Shown here piece by piece: positions 6,845 to 12,849 of a stretch of DNA of 12,849 nucleotides. Under the pieces are notes generated by a model. It searched no databases and was not told the origin of the DNA. It saw only the letters and a list, made by a program, of their open reading frames with translations. The stretch spans positions 1-12,849 of the forward strand of contig CBDULQ010000093.1 of NCBI GenBank assembly GCA_965368115.1, given 5' to 3'. A program made the position numbers and the translations under genes. How positions within the stretch are numbered: the first letter of the stretch is position 1; the number at the start of each line of letters is the position of its first letter. This DNA is from CBDULQ01 sp965368115 (GTDB taxonomy: Bacteria > Pseudomonadota > Gammaproteobacteria > SZUA-229).

Positions 6845-7906
6845 CTAGAGGTCAGCGTAAAGACGACCCGGGTTCAGAATGCCGGCCGGATCGAAAGCCT
6901 GTTTGAGATTGCGATGCAGCCGTTGCAGTACCGGTGTCAGCGGCTGGAATACCTGATCTCGCTGAGCGGGACTGCGGAACAGGCTGGCGTGGCCGTCGTG
7001 GTCCGCAGCCAGTTGCTGCAGCCGGTCCGCACCGGCGGGTCCCCGATACCAGCGCAGGGCGCCGCCCCAGTCATAAAGCCAGTCGCCATCCAGTGCCAGC
7101 GGGGCTGCGTCGTTGGCCAGCGACAGGCGCCAGAGCGCGTCGTCGGCGTCGAAAAACGGGTGTTTCTGTTCGCGCAGGTTGCGCCAGAAGTGGTCGTCCT
7201 CCGGCAGCAAGTCGCCACCGATGGTCTGTTGGGCTGCTTCCACGGCGCGGGGTGTGCCGGACAGGCGCACAAACAACTGGTGATCGTAAAAACTCAGTGC
7301 ACTGACCGGTAATGGCTGCAGCATCCATTGCTGCATCTGGCGCAAAGCCTGGTCGGTGTTCATATCCAGCGCCAGAGTGAGTTGTTGCTCGGGGATGGGT
7401 AGCACCTTGAGAGAGATTTCCAGCATCACGCCCAGCGTGCCCATGGCGCCGGCCATCAGCCGGGACACGTCGTAACCGGCGACGTTTTTCATCACCTCGC
7501 CGCCGAAGCGAATGATTTCACCACGACCGTTGAGCAGTTGCACGCCGAGCAGGAAATCGCGCGCCGCACCGGCAAAGGCGCGCCGTGGGCCGGAAAGATT
7601 ACAGGCGATGGTGCCGCCCAGTGTCGCCTTATTGCCGAAGGCGGGCGGTTCGAAGGCGAGCATCTGCCCCTGTTCCGCCAGCGTCTGTTCGATCAGGCTC
7701 AATGGGGTGCCGGCGCGGGCGGTGATGACCAGTTCGGTCGGCTCGTAATGCACGATGCCGCTGTGCGGGCTGACGTCGAGCAATTCACCCTGGCTGATGC
7801 GACCGAGAAAACCCTTGCTGCCGCCGCCGCGAATCTGCAATGGCGTTTTGTCCTGCTGCGCCTGCGTCACCTGGGCCTGCAGGACGCCGCTGATGTCCTG
7901 GTCCAT
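6845..7906 (-). CDS. glcE: Glycolate oxidase FAD-binding subunit GlcE
   Basis: GlcE is the second flavin-domain subunit of membrane-associated glycolate oxidase, needed together with GlcD and GlcF. Starting at MDQDISG the product is 353 residues, close to E. coli GlcE (about 350). PCMH-type FAD-binding features are LQIRGGGSKGFLG at residues 23-35, then GTIACNLSGPRRAFAGAARD and GGEVMKNVAGYDVSRLMAG, which form the FAD pyrophosphate and isoalloxazine pocket. The C-terminus ends DPAGILNPGRLY, the usual closing motif of this family. The frame is open 69 bases further upstream, but that would run into the 3' end of glcD. The ATG at 7906 lies one base after the glcD TGA, with GGAG about ten bases before it, so translation is probably coupled to glcD. 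Confidence 0.95.
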   Translation of the reverse strand: MDQDISGVLQAQVTQAQQDKTPLQIRGGGSKGFLGRISQGELLDVSPHSGIVHYEPTELVITARAGTPLSLIEQTLAEQGQMLAFEPPAFGNKATLGGTIACNLSGPRRAFAGAARDFLLGVQLLNGRGEIIRFGGEVMKNVAGYDVSRLMAGAMGTLGVMLEISLKVLPIPEQQLTLALDMNTDQALRQMQQWMLQPLPVSALSFYDHQLFVRLSGTPRAVEAAQQTIGGDLLPEDDHFWRNLREQKHPFFDADDALWRLSLANDAAPLALDGDWLYDWGGALRWYRGPAGADRLQQLAADHDGHASLFRSPAQRDQVFQPLTPVLQRLHRNLKQAFDPAGILNPGRLYADL

Positions 7907-7907
7907 G

Positions 7908-9392
7908 TCAGAAACGCTCCAGGTCGGGAAATGGCAGTTCGCCACGATGCACATGCATGGCGCCGAACTCGGCACAGCGATGCAGGGTGGGCACCGCCTT
8001 GCCCGGATTGAGCAGGCCCAGCGGATCGAAGGCGGCCTTGATGGCGTGGAACTGTGTCAGTTCGATGGCGTTGAACTGTACGCACATCTGGTTGATTTTC
8101 TCCATGCCGACACCGTGTTCACCGGTGATGGTGCCGCCCACCTGTACGCAGAGTTCGAGGATGCGACCACCGAATTCCTCGGTGCGCTCGAGCTCGCCGG
8201 GTTTGTTGGCATCGTACAGAATCAGTGGATGCAGGTTACCGTCGCCGGCATGAAATACATTGGCCACCGGCAGATCATATTCGCGCGACAGCTCGGCAAT
8301 GGTCCGCAACACTTCCGGCAAACGTTTGCGCGGAATGGTGCCGTCCATGCAGTAATAGTCGGGCGAGATACGGCCCACCGCAGGAAACGCCGCCTTGCGT
8401 CCTTTCCAGAAGGTCATGCGTTCCGCATCGTCTTTCGCGGTGCGTACTTCGGTGGCGCCGCTCTGCATGAGAATGCCGCGCACCACGGCAATCTGTTCCG
8501 ATACTTCTTCCGAGGTGCCGTCGAGTTCGCAGAGCAGAATCGCCTGGGCGTCGACGGGATAACCGGCATGCACAAAATCTTCGGCGGCGCGGATCGCCAG
8601 GTGGTCCATCATTTCCAGGCCGGCGGGAATGACCCCGGCGGAGATGATGTCGCCCACCGCGGCACCGGCTTTGACGACATCGTCGAAGGCGGCCAGCATC
8701 ACCTGGGCCCGTTCCGGTCTGGGCAGCAGTTTCACGGTGACTTCGACGATGACGCCGAGCATGCCTTCGGAGCCGGTCATCAGGGCCAGCAGGTCGTAAC
8801 CCGCGGCATCCAGACCGGCACCACCGATGCTGATCAGTTCGCCGTCCATGGTCACCATTTTGATCTGCTGGATGTTGTGCACGGTAAGGCCGTATTTCAG
8901 GCAATGCACACCGCCGGAGTTTTCCGCCACGTTACCGCCAATGGTGCAGGCAATCTGCGACGAGGGGTCCGGCGCGTAATACAGTCCGTGCACGGCGGCG
9001 GCTTCGGAAATGGCCAGGTTGCGTACCCCTGGCTGGGCACGGGCGGTGCGGCGTGCGGTGTTGATTTCGATGATCTGGTTGAAACGGGCCAGGCTGAGCA
9101 GAATACCCTGGGCATGGGGCAGGGCGCCGCCGGACAGGCCGGTACCCGCACCGCGCGCCACCACCGGCACCTGCAGGCGCTGGCACAGACGCAGAATGGC
9201 CTGCACCTGGCTGATCTGGTCCGGTAACACGGTGAGCAGAGGTAACTGGCGATAGGCGGACAGGCCGTCGCATTCATAAGGGCGCAGGTCTTCCGCCTGA
9301 TGCAGGATCGCCTGTTCCGGCAGGATCTCTTGCAACTGCTTGAGCAGTGCGTCTCGATCGGCAGAGAATGCCGAATCTGCAACTTGATTCAT
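7908..9392 (-). CDS. glcD: Glycolate oxidase catalytic subunit GlcD
   Basis: GlcD is the FAD subunit that oxidises glycolate (and often D-lactate) to the 2-oxo acid. The 494-residue product resembles E. coli GlcD (499) over its whole length. ECDGLSAYR lies at about 40-48. The FAD-binding RGAGTGLSGGA is at 80-90, and YYAPDPSSQIAC with GGNVAENSGGVHCLKYG follows at about 138-168. VFHAGDGNLHPL with H381 and H388, and GEHGVG at 424-429, are the likely metal and active-site histidines. The tail CAEFGAMHVHRGELPFPDLERF (473-494) matches GlcD rather than D-lactate dehydrogenase relatives. It is the first gene of glcDEF. The ATG at 9392 gives the right N-terminus, though no strong Shine-Dalgarno is visible. 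No GlcC-type regulator, glycolate permease or malate synthase is next to it here. Confidence 0.97.
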   Translation of the reverse strand: MNQVADSAFSADRDALLKQLQEILPEQAILHQAEDLRPYECDGLSAYRQLPLLTVLPDQISQVQAILRLCQRLQVPVVARGAGTGLSGGALPHAQGILLSLARFNQIIEINTARRTARAQPGVRNLAISEAAAVHGLYYAPDPSSQIACTIGGNVAENSGGVHCLKYGLTVHNIQQIKMVTMDGELISIGGAGLDAAGYDLLALMTGSEGMLGVIVEVTVKLLPRPERAQVMLAAFDDVVKAGAAVGDIISAGVIPAGLEMMDHLAIRAAEDFVHAGYPVDAQAILLCELDGTSEEVSEQIAVVRGILMQSGATEVRTAKDDAERMTFWKGRKAAFPAVGRISPDYYCMDGTIPRKRLPEVLRTIAELSREYDLPVANVFHAGDGNLHPLILYDANKPGELERTEEFGGRILELCVQVGGTITGEHGVGMEKINQMCVQFNAIELTQFHAIKAAFDPLGLLNPGKAVPTLHRCAEFGAMHVHRGELPFPDLERF

Positions 9393-9672
9393 GGAGTGAA
9401 ATCGTCGTTTTTAATCGTTGTAGCGCCGGGCCCTGGCAGGCCTGGCGTCGGTTCCGGTCAGCCTCGCGGCTGCAGGTCGTGCAGGGATACTACCATGATG
9501 CCGCGCGGAAATTCCCCATTAACATCATGGCCTGCGAGCGGCGGCTGCGCGGCCACTGGAAATAATTATCGGCCGAATATGTTAAGCTAGTGGCGGTGAT
9601 GAATCATATCCAGTGCGAAGTCAGGCCGATCCCTCAGGCGAAAACTGCCGAAATATCGGTGAATCAACTGAA

Positions 9673-9678
9673 TATAAC
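9673..9678 (+). promoter_or_regulatory. Candidate -10 element for the sucrose operon
   Basis: TATAAC matches the sigma-70/sigma-S -10 consensus in five of six bases and lies 62 bases before the synthase ATG. There is no good -35 hexamer at 16 to 18 bases. A weak -35 is acceptable for stress-type (sigma-S) or activator-dependent promoters, which would suit an osmotic-stress operon, but this is inference. Confidence 0.25.
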
Positions 9679-9688
9679 GCGATCTAAA

Positions 9689-9712
9689 CGTCGTCGCTCG
9701 GGCTGCACGACG
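9689..9712 (+). repeat. Inverted repeat (possible hairpin) in the sucrose-operon leader
   Basis: CGTCGT at 9689-9694 and ACGACG at 9707-9712 are perfect inverted copies around a 12-base GC-rich spacer that can pair further. The repeat ends 28 bases before the synthase ATG, so it may be a leader hairpin or a protein-binding site. There is no T-run, so it is not an intrinsic terminator. Confidence 0.4.
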
Positions 9713-9729
9713 GGAATAAATCGCTCGAC

Positions 9730-9733
9730 AGGA
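9730..9733 (+). promoter_or_regulatory. Shine-Dalgarno for sucrose-phosphate synthase
   Basis: AGGA lies seven bases before the ATG at 9741. This supports that ATG over the in-frame TTG at 9738, which would leave only four bases of spacing. Confidence 0.7.
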
Positions 9734-9740
9734 ATGATTG

Positions 9741-11891
9741 ATGACTGAAGACAAAGATAAGTTATATATATTACTCATCAGTGTACATGGATTAATTCGC
9801 AGCGATCAGCTGGAACTGGGGCGTGACGCCGATACCGGCGGACAAACCAAATACGTCGTCGAACTGGCGAAGGCGTTGGGTGAACACCCGGATGTCGGCC
9901 GCGTCGATCTGCTGACGCAGCGGGTGAAAGGGCCGGGCGTCGCAGCTGATTATGGTGCCGCGGTCGAGGCCATTTCAGAACATGTACAGATCGTGCGCCT
10001 GGATTGCGCCGATATGGATTACCTGCCCAAGGAAGAACTCTGGGATTATCTCGATAACTTCGCCGACAACGCCCTGCATTATCTGCGTCAGCAGCCGCAG
10101 TTACCCCATCTCATCCATAGCCATTACGCGGATGCCGGTTATGTCGGCTCACGTCTGGCCAGTTTCCTGGAGATTCCACTGGTGCACACCGGCCATTCGC
10201 TGGGGCGCGTCAAACGCCGGCGGTTGATTGCCAGCGGTGTCGGCAAGGCGGATATCGAAAAACGTTACAACATGTCGCGGCGCATCGAAGCCGAGGAAGA
10301 AACCCTCGGTGTCGCCGAACTGGTGATCACCAGTACCAACCAGGAAATCGAAGAACAGTACGGCCTGTACGATTATTACCAGCCGCAAAACATGCGCGTG
10401 GTACCACCGGGTACCGATCTCACTCGATTCTATCCACCCTCCGGTGACGAGCCGGAAGCGGCGATCAATGCGGAACTCAAACGTTTTCTGAACGCACCGG
10501 ATAAACCCATGGTGCTGGCCCTGTCGCGACCGGATCAACGCAAGAATATTATTTCCCTGGTGGAAGCCTATGGCGAATCAACCGCCTTGCAGGCGCTCGC
10601 CAACCTGGTCATCGTCGCCGGCAACCGCGACGATATTCGCGACATGGATGAAGGTGCCCAGGAAGTGCTCACCGATATTCTGCTGACCATCGATCAATAC
10701 GATCTGTATGGCAAGGTGGCTTATCCCAAGCATCATCGGTCGGAAGATGTATCCATTCTGTATCGTCTGGCGACCCTGTCGAAAGGTGCGTTCATCAATC
10801 CCGCACTGACCGAACCCTTCGGCCTGACATTGATCGAAGCCGCAGCCTGCGCCTTGCCTATTGTCGCCACTGAAGACGGCGGACCGCACGATATTATCGA
10901 TAACTGCCACAACGGTTATCTGATCGATCCGCTGGATAAACCGGCGATGGCGGAAACCCTGATCAAGGTGCTGGACGATCCGCAAAAATGGCAGACGTTT
11001 TCCGATAACGGCGTGGCCGGCGTGCAGACGCATTATTCCTGGCAGGCGCATGTCAAAAAATACATCAATACCATAAGCCCCATCGTCGACAAACACGAAC
11101 AGCCCAACAAGCTGGTACTGGCGCGACGCCCCTTGCTGTATCACGATCGCGCCATCTTCAGCGACCTGGACCAGAACCTGCTGGGCTCGGCGGAAAAACT
11201 GCAGCCGTTCCTGCAGTTGCTGCACGATAATCGCAAATGTTCCGCGTTCGGAATCGCGACCGGACGCAGGCTGGATTCGGTATTGAAAAAACTCAAACAG
11301 TTCGGCATTCCGACACCGGATATTCTGATCACCAGTCTGGGCACGGAAATTTATTACGCGCCTAACCTGACGCGCGACACCGCCTGGACCGATCACATCG
11401 ATTATCTGTGGAAGCCGCGCAGTGTGCGCCGCCTGTTGTCGGAACTGCCGGGCCTTAAATTGCAGGGTAAAACCGAACAGAGTCCGTTCAAGATCAGTTA
11501 TTACATCGATCCCAGCCAGGCGCCTTCGGTGGATGAGATTACCCGACTGTTGCACCAGCATGACCAGATCGTCAACGTGTTCATGTCATTCGGACAGTTT
11601 CTCGATATCGTGCCGGTGCGCGCATCCAAGGGATATGCCCTGCGCTGGTACGCGGACCAGTATGGTATTTCGCTGGAAAACATTCTTACCGCCGGTGGTT
11701 CCGGCGCTGATGAAGACATGATGCGCGGCAACACGCTGTCTGTGGTGGTGGCTAATCGTCATGAAGAAGAACTGTCGGAACTGACCGATCTGGATCGTGT
11801 GTATTTCGCTCAGCAACCTTATGCAGCAGGCATCATCGAAGCCATCGATCATTACGATTTCTTCGGTAGTTGCCGGGTACCTGTAAAATGA
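9741..11891 (+). CDS. spsA: Sucrose-phosphate synthase with degenerate C-terminal HAD domain
   Basis: This cytoplasmic enzyme makes sucrose-6-phosphate from UDP-glucose and fructose-6-phosphate. The 716-residue product has two parts. Residues 1 to about 440 are a GT-B fold, family 4 glycosyltransferase: DADTGGQTKYV at 29-39 (sugar-phosphate loop), HTGHSLGRVKRRRL, the MSRRIEAEE block, and the nucleotide-sugar motif EPFGLTLIE with E358 and E366. Residues from about 455 to 716 resemble sucrose-phosphate phosphatase. That domain keeps D475 and D477, T507 (ATGR) and K630. However, motif I reads DLDQN instead of DLDRT, and motif IV reads GGSGAD (652-657) instead of GDSGND, so it is probably inactive, as in cyanobacterial and plant synthases. 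The length fits those bifunctional-looking enzymes (about 720). The 5' coding end is notably AT-rich (residues 5-12), which may aid initiation. Its stop overlaps the next start by ATGA. Sucrose synthase is less likely given the HAD domain and the neighbours. Confidence 0.95.
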   Translation: MTEDKDKLYILLISVHGLIRSDQLELGRDADTGGQTKYVVELAKALGEHPDVGRVDLLTQRVKGPGVAADYGAAVEAISEHVQIVRLDCADMDYLPKEELWDYLDNFADNALHYLRQQPQLPHLIHSHYADAGYVGSRLASFLEIPLVHTGHSLGRVKRRRLIASGVGKADIEKRYNMSRRIEAEEETLGVAELVITSTNQEIEEQYGLYDYYQPQNMRVVPPGTDLTRFYPPSGDEPEAAINAELKRFLNAPDKPMVLALSRPDQRKNIISLVEAYGESTALQALANLVIVAGNRDDIRDMDEGAQEVLTDILLTIDQYDLYGKVAYPKHHRSEDVSILYRLATLSKGAFINPALTEPFGLTLIEAAACALPIVATEDGGPHDIIDNCHNGYLIDPLDKPAMAETLIKVLDDPQKWQTFSDNGVAGVQTHYSWQAHVKKYINTISPIVDKHEQPNKLVLARRPLLYHDRAIFSDLDQNLLGSAEKLQPFLQLLHDNRKCSAFGIATGRRLDSVLKKLKQFGIPTPDILITSLGTEIYYAPNLTRDTAWTDHIDYLWKPRSVRRLLSELPGLKLQGKTEQSPFKISYYIDPSQAPSVDEITRLLHQHDQIVNVFMSFGQFLDIVPVRASKGYALRWYADQYGISLENILTAGGSGADEDMMRGNTLSVVVANRHEEELSELTDLDRVYFAQQPYAAGIIEAIDHYDFFGSCRVPVK

Positions 11892-12733
11892 CACGACTAT
11901 TACTCTGTACCGATCTCGATCGCACACTGTTGCCAAACGGGCCGCAACCCGAATCGCCCCTGGCAAGGCAGCGCTTCAACCAGCTGGTAGCGCATGAACA
12001 TGTAACCCTCGCCTATGTCACCGGACGTCACCAGGCACTGGTGGAAAAGGCTATCAAGAACTATTCCATTCCGCAGCCGGACTTCGTCATCGCCAATGTG
12101 GGTGCAATCATCTACCAGATCGACAACCGTCACTGGCAAGTCTGGGATGCCTGGGAAAGCACCATCGACCAGGACTGGAACGGCAAGTCGCGAATGGAGA
12201 TCCATGAACTGCTCAGTGAGTTTCGCGATCTGCGTCTGCAGGAAGTCGCCAAACAGAGCACGCATAAACTCAGTTACTACGTACCCCGCTATATCAAACA
12301 ACAACCCTTGCTCAAGCAGATGCAGGATCGACTGGAAGCGGCGCATATTCGCGCCAACCTGATCTGGAGCGTCGACGAACAGGCGAATATCGGCTTACTG
12401 GATGTGCTGCCGGCGAGTGCCGGTAAGCGCCAGGCGATCGAATTTCTCATGCAGCAACTGGATTATTCGCTGCAGCAGACGGTGTTCGCCGGTGATAGCG
12501 GCAATGATATCGATGTCATGGCGAGTCCGATTCAATCGGTGCTGGTGGCCAACGCCAGTGACGAGGTGCGCAAGGCGGCCGTCACCCAGGCGCACGTCAA
12601 TCAGCAGAGCGATCACCTGTATCTGGCGCGTGGCGATTACATGGGCATGAACGGCAATTACAGCGCTGGTATACTGGAAGGCGTTGCACATTATTTACCG
12701 CATACTGAAGACTGGTTTCGAGGTGCCGCATGA
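11888..12733 (+). CDS. Sucrose-phosphate phosphatase
   Basis: This HAD-superfamily hydrolase removes the phosphate from sucrose-6-phosphate, the irreversible final step of sucrose synthesis. The 281-residue protein carries all four expected catalytic elements. Motif I is CTDLDRTLL with nucleophile D9 and acid/base D11. Motif II is YVTGR with T45. The motif III lysine is K180 in SAGKRQAIEF. Motif IV is GDSGND at 202-207, with D203 and D207 for magnesium. Length and spacing match stand-alone cyanobacterial-type SPP. The ATG at 11888 overlaps the synthase stop as ATGA, which favours it over an in-frame TTG at 11870 inside the synthase gene. Because the fused HAD domain of the synthase lacks key residues, this is probably the working phosphatase. 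The symbol spp is used for such genes, but bacterial naming varies, so none is given. Confidence 0.94.
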   Translation: MTRLLLCTDLDRTLLPNGPQPESPLARQRFNQLVAHEHVTLAYVTGRHQALVEKAIKNYSIPQPDFVIANVGAIIYQIDNRHWQVWDAWESTIDQDWNGKSRMEIHELLSEFRDLRLQEVAKQSTHKLSYYVPRYIKQQPLLKQMQDRLEAAHIRANLIWSVDEQANIGLLDVLPASAGKRQAIEFLMQQLDYSLQQTVFAGDSGNDIDVMASPIQSVLVANASDEVRKAAVTQAHVNQQSDHLYLARGDYMGMNGNYSAGILEGVAHYLPHTEDWFRGAA

Positions 12734-12849
12734 GCGTTCGATCCGCGCCGGTGATTTTTGGTGAAGTGCTATTCGACTGTTTCCCAGACGGTAGTCAGGT
12801 GCTGGGAGGCGCACCGTTTAACGTCGCCTGGCATTGCCAGGCTTTCGGG
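12730..12849 (+). CDS. PfkB-family fructokinase (5' part, cut by window end)
   Basis: Only the first 40 codons are in the window. They read MSVRSAPVIFGEVLFDCFPD, followed by a sugar-binding GGAPFNVAWH block at about residues 27-36. FGEVLFD and GGAPFNVA are the N-terminal signatures of ribokinase/PfkB-family sugar kinases and fit bacterial fructokinases well. The ATG overlaps the phosphatase stop codon as ATGA, so the gene is in the same operon and probably translationally coupled. In such an operon it would phosphorylate fructose released from sucrose breakdown to fructose-6-phosphate, the substrate of the synthase. Sugar specificity cannot be proved from this fragment; another PfkB sugar kinase is possible. 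Confidence 0.85.
   Translation, partial: MSVRSAPVIFGEVLFDCFPDGSQVLGGAPFNVAWHCQAFG

Larger units (their letters stand above)
9393..9740. other. Divergent regulatory region between glcD and the sucrose operon
   Basis: These 348 bases separate two divergent operons and hold no credible gene. The half next to glcD is GC-rich, with a short AT-rich patch (about 9407-9417) immediately upstream of glcD. From about 9560 to 9740 the sequence becomes AT-richer and probably holds the sucrose-operon promoter. Visible elements there are a TAAGCT hexamer at 9583-9588, a TATAAC -10-like hexamer at 9673-9678, two TCAGGC copies at 9621-9626 and 9634-9639 (period 13), and a leader hairpin at 9689-9712. None matches a regulator site I can name. 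Confidence 0.6.

Noticed and set aside
7907..7975. A 23-residue N-terminal extension of GlcE
   Set aside because: It would overlap the conserved C-terminus of GlcD and lacks homology; the ATG at 7906 gives the usual GlcE length.
7755..9227. A 490-codon plus-strand open frame opposite glcD and the start of glcE
   Set aside because: It mirrors the conserved glcD coding sequence, has no recognisable domain or ribosome site, and its histidine/glycine-rich composition is typical of an antisense shadow in GC-rich DNA.
10578..11561. A 327-codon minus-strand open frame inside sucrose-phosphate synthase
   Set aside because: The plus-strand gene is well conserved over the same bases; the antisense product has no motifs.
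11870..11887. Upstream TTG start for the phosphatase
   Set aside because: The ATG at 11888 overlaps the synthase stop and places D9 and D11 at the usual distance from the start.
1..12849. Search for mobile elements, CRISPR arrays, phage genes, toxin-antitoxin pairs and tRNAs
   Set aside because: No transposase, repeat-spacer pattern, integrase, attachment repeat or cloverleaf was seen; the region reads as ordinary chromosome.

Overview
The window looks like a chromosomal segment of a gammaproteobacterium. Overall GC is moderate to fairly high. GlcD and ArfB match the Escherichia coli proteins as I remember them almost block for block. The pair of uncharacterised proteins resembling TIGR03545 and TIGR03546 and a short VPLPA-CTERM (exosortase-type) protein are typical of environmental, often marine or salt-adapted, gammaproteobacteria. 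A sucrose-synthesis operon points the same way, because sucrose is a common compatible solute. No phage, insertion sequence, CRISPR array, tRNA or rRNA is visible.

Layout from left to right. (1) purA (adenylosuccinate synthetase, 78-1370, +) ends in a strong intrinsic terminator at 1396-1429. (2) A small secreted protein with a VPLPA-CTERM sorting signal (1574-1924, +) runs head-on into the next gene with one base between the stop codons. (3) Three minus-strand genes follow: arfB (4339-4755), a small multi-pass membrane protein (3760-4272, TIGR03546-like) and a large single-anchor envelope protein with AsmA-like flanks and long coiled coils (1926-3731, TIGR03545-like). (4) A lone outer-membrane-type lipoprotein (4998-5609, +) converges on (5) the glycolate oxidase operon glcD-glcE-glcF (9392 down to 5616, minus strand). 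(6) After a 348-base divergent intergenic region comes a plus-strand sucrose operon: sucrose-phosphate synthase (9741-11891), sucrose-phosphate phosphatase (11888-12733) and the start of a PfkB-family fructokinase (12730 to the window edge). These three are joined by ATGA stop/start overlaps.

How the genes work together. The sucrose operon converts UDP-glucose plus fructose-6-phosphate to sucrose-6-phosphate and then to sucrose. A fructokinase would return free fructose, released when sucrose is broken down, to the sugar-phosphate pool. The synthase carries a C-terminal HAD domain that looks catalytically dead, while the separate phosphatase keeps all expected motifs. GlcDEF oxidises glycolate to glyoxylate and passes electrons to the respiratory chain; no glc regulator or transporter is present here. 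The most open questions are the role of the AsmA-like/coiled-coil protein and its membrane partner, and the VPLPA-CTERM protein whose sorting signal is followed by an unusual 16-residue tail. I see no clearly new multi-gene system; the candidates worth a second look are listed as findings with modest scores.
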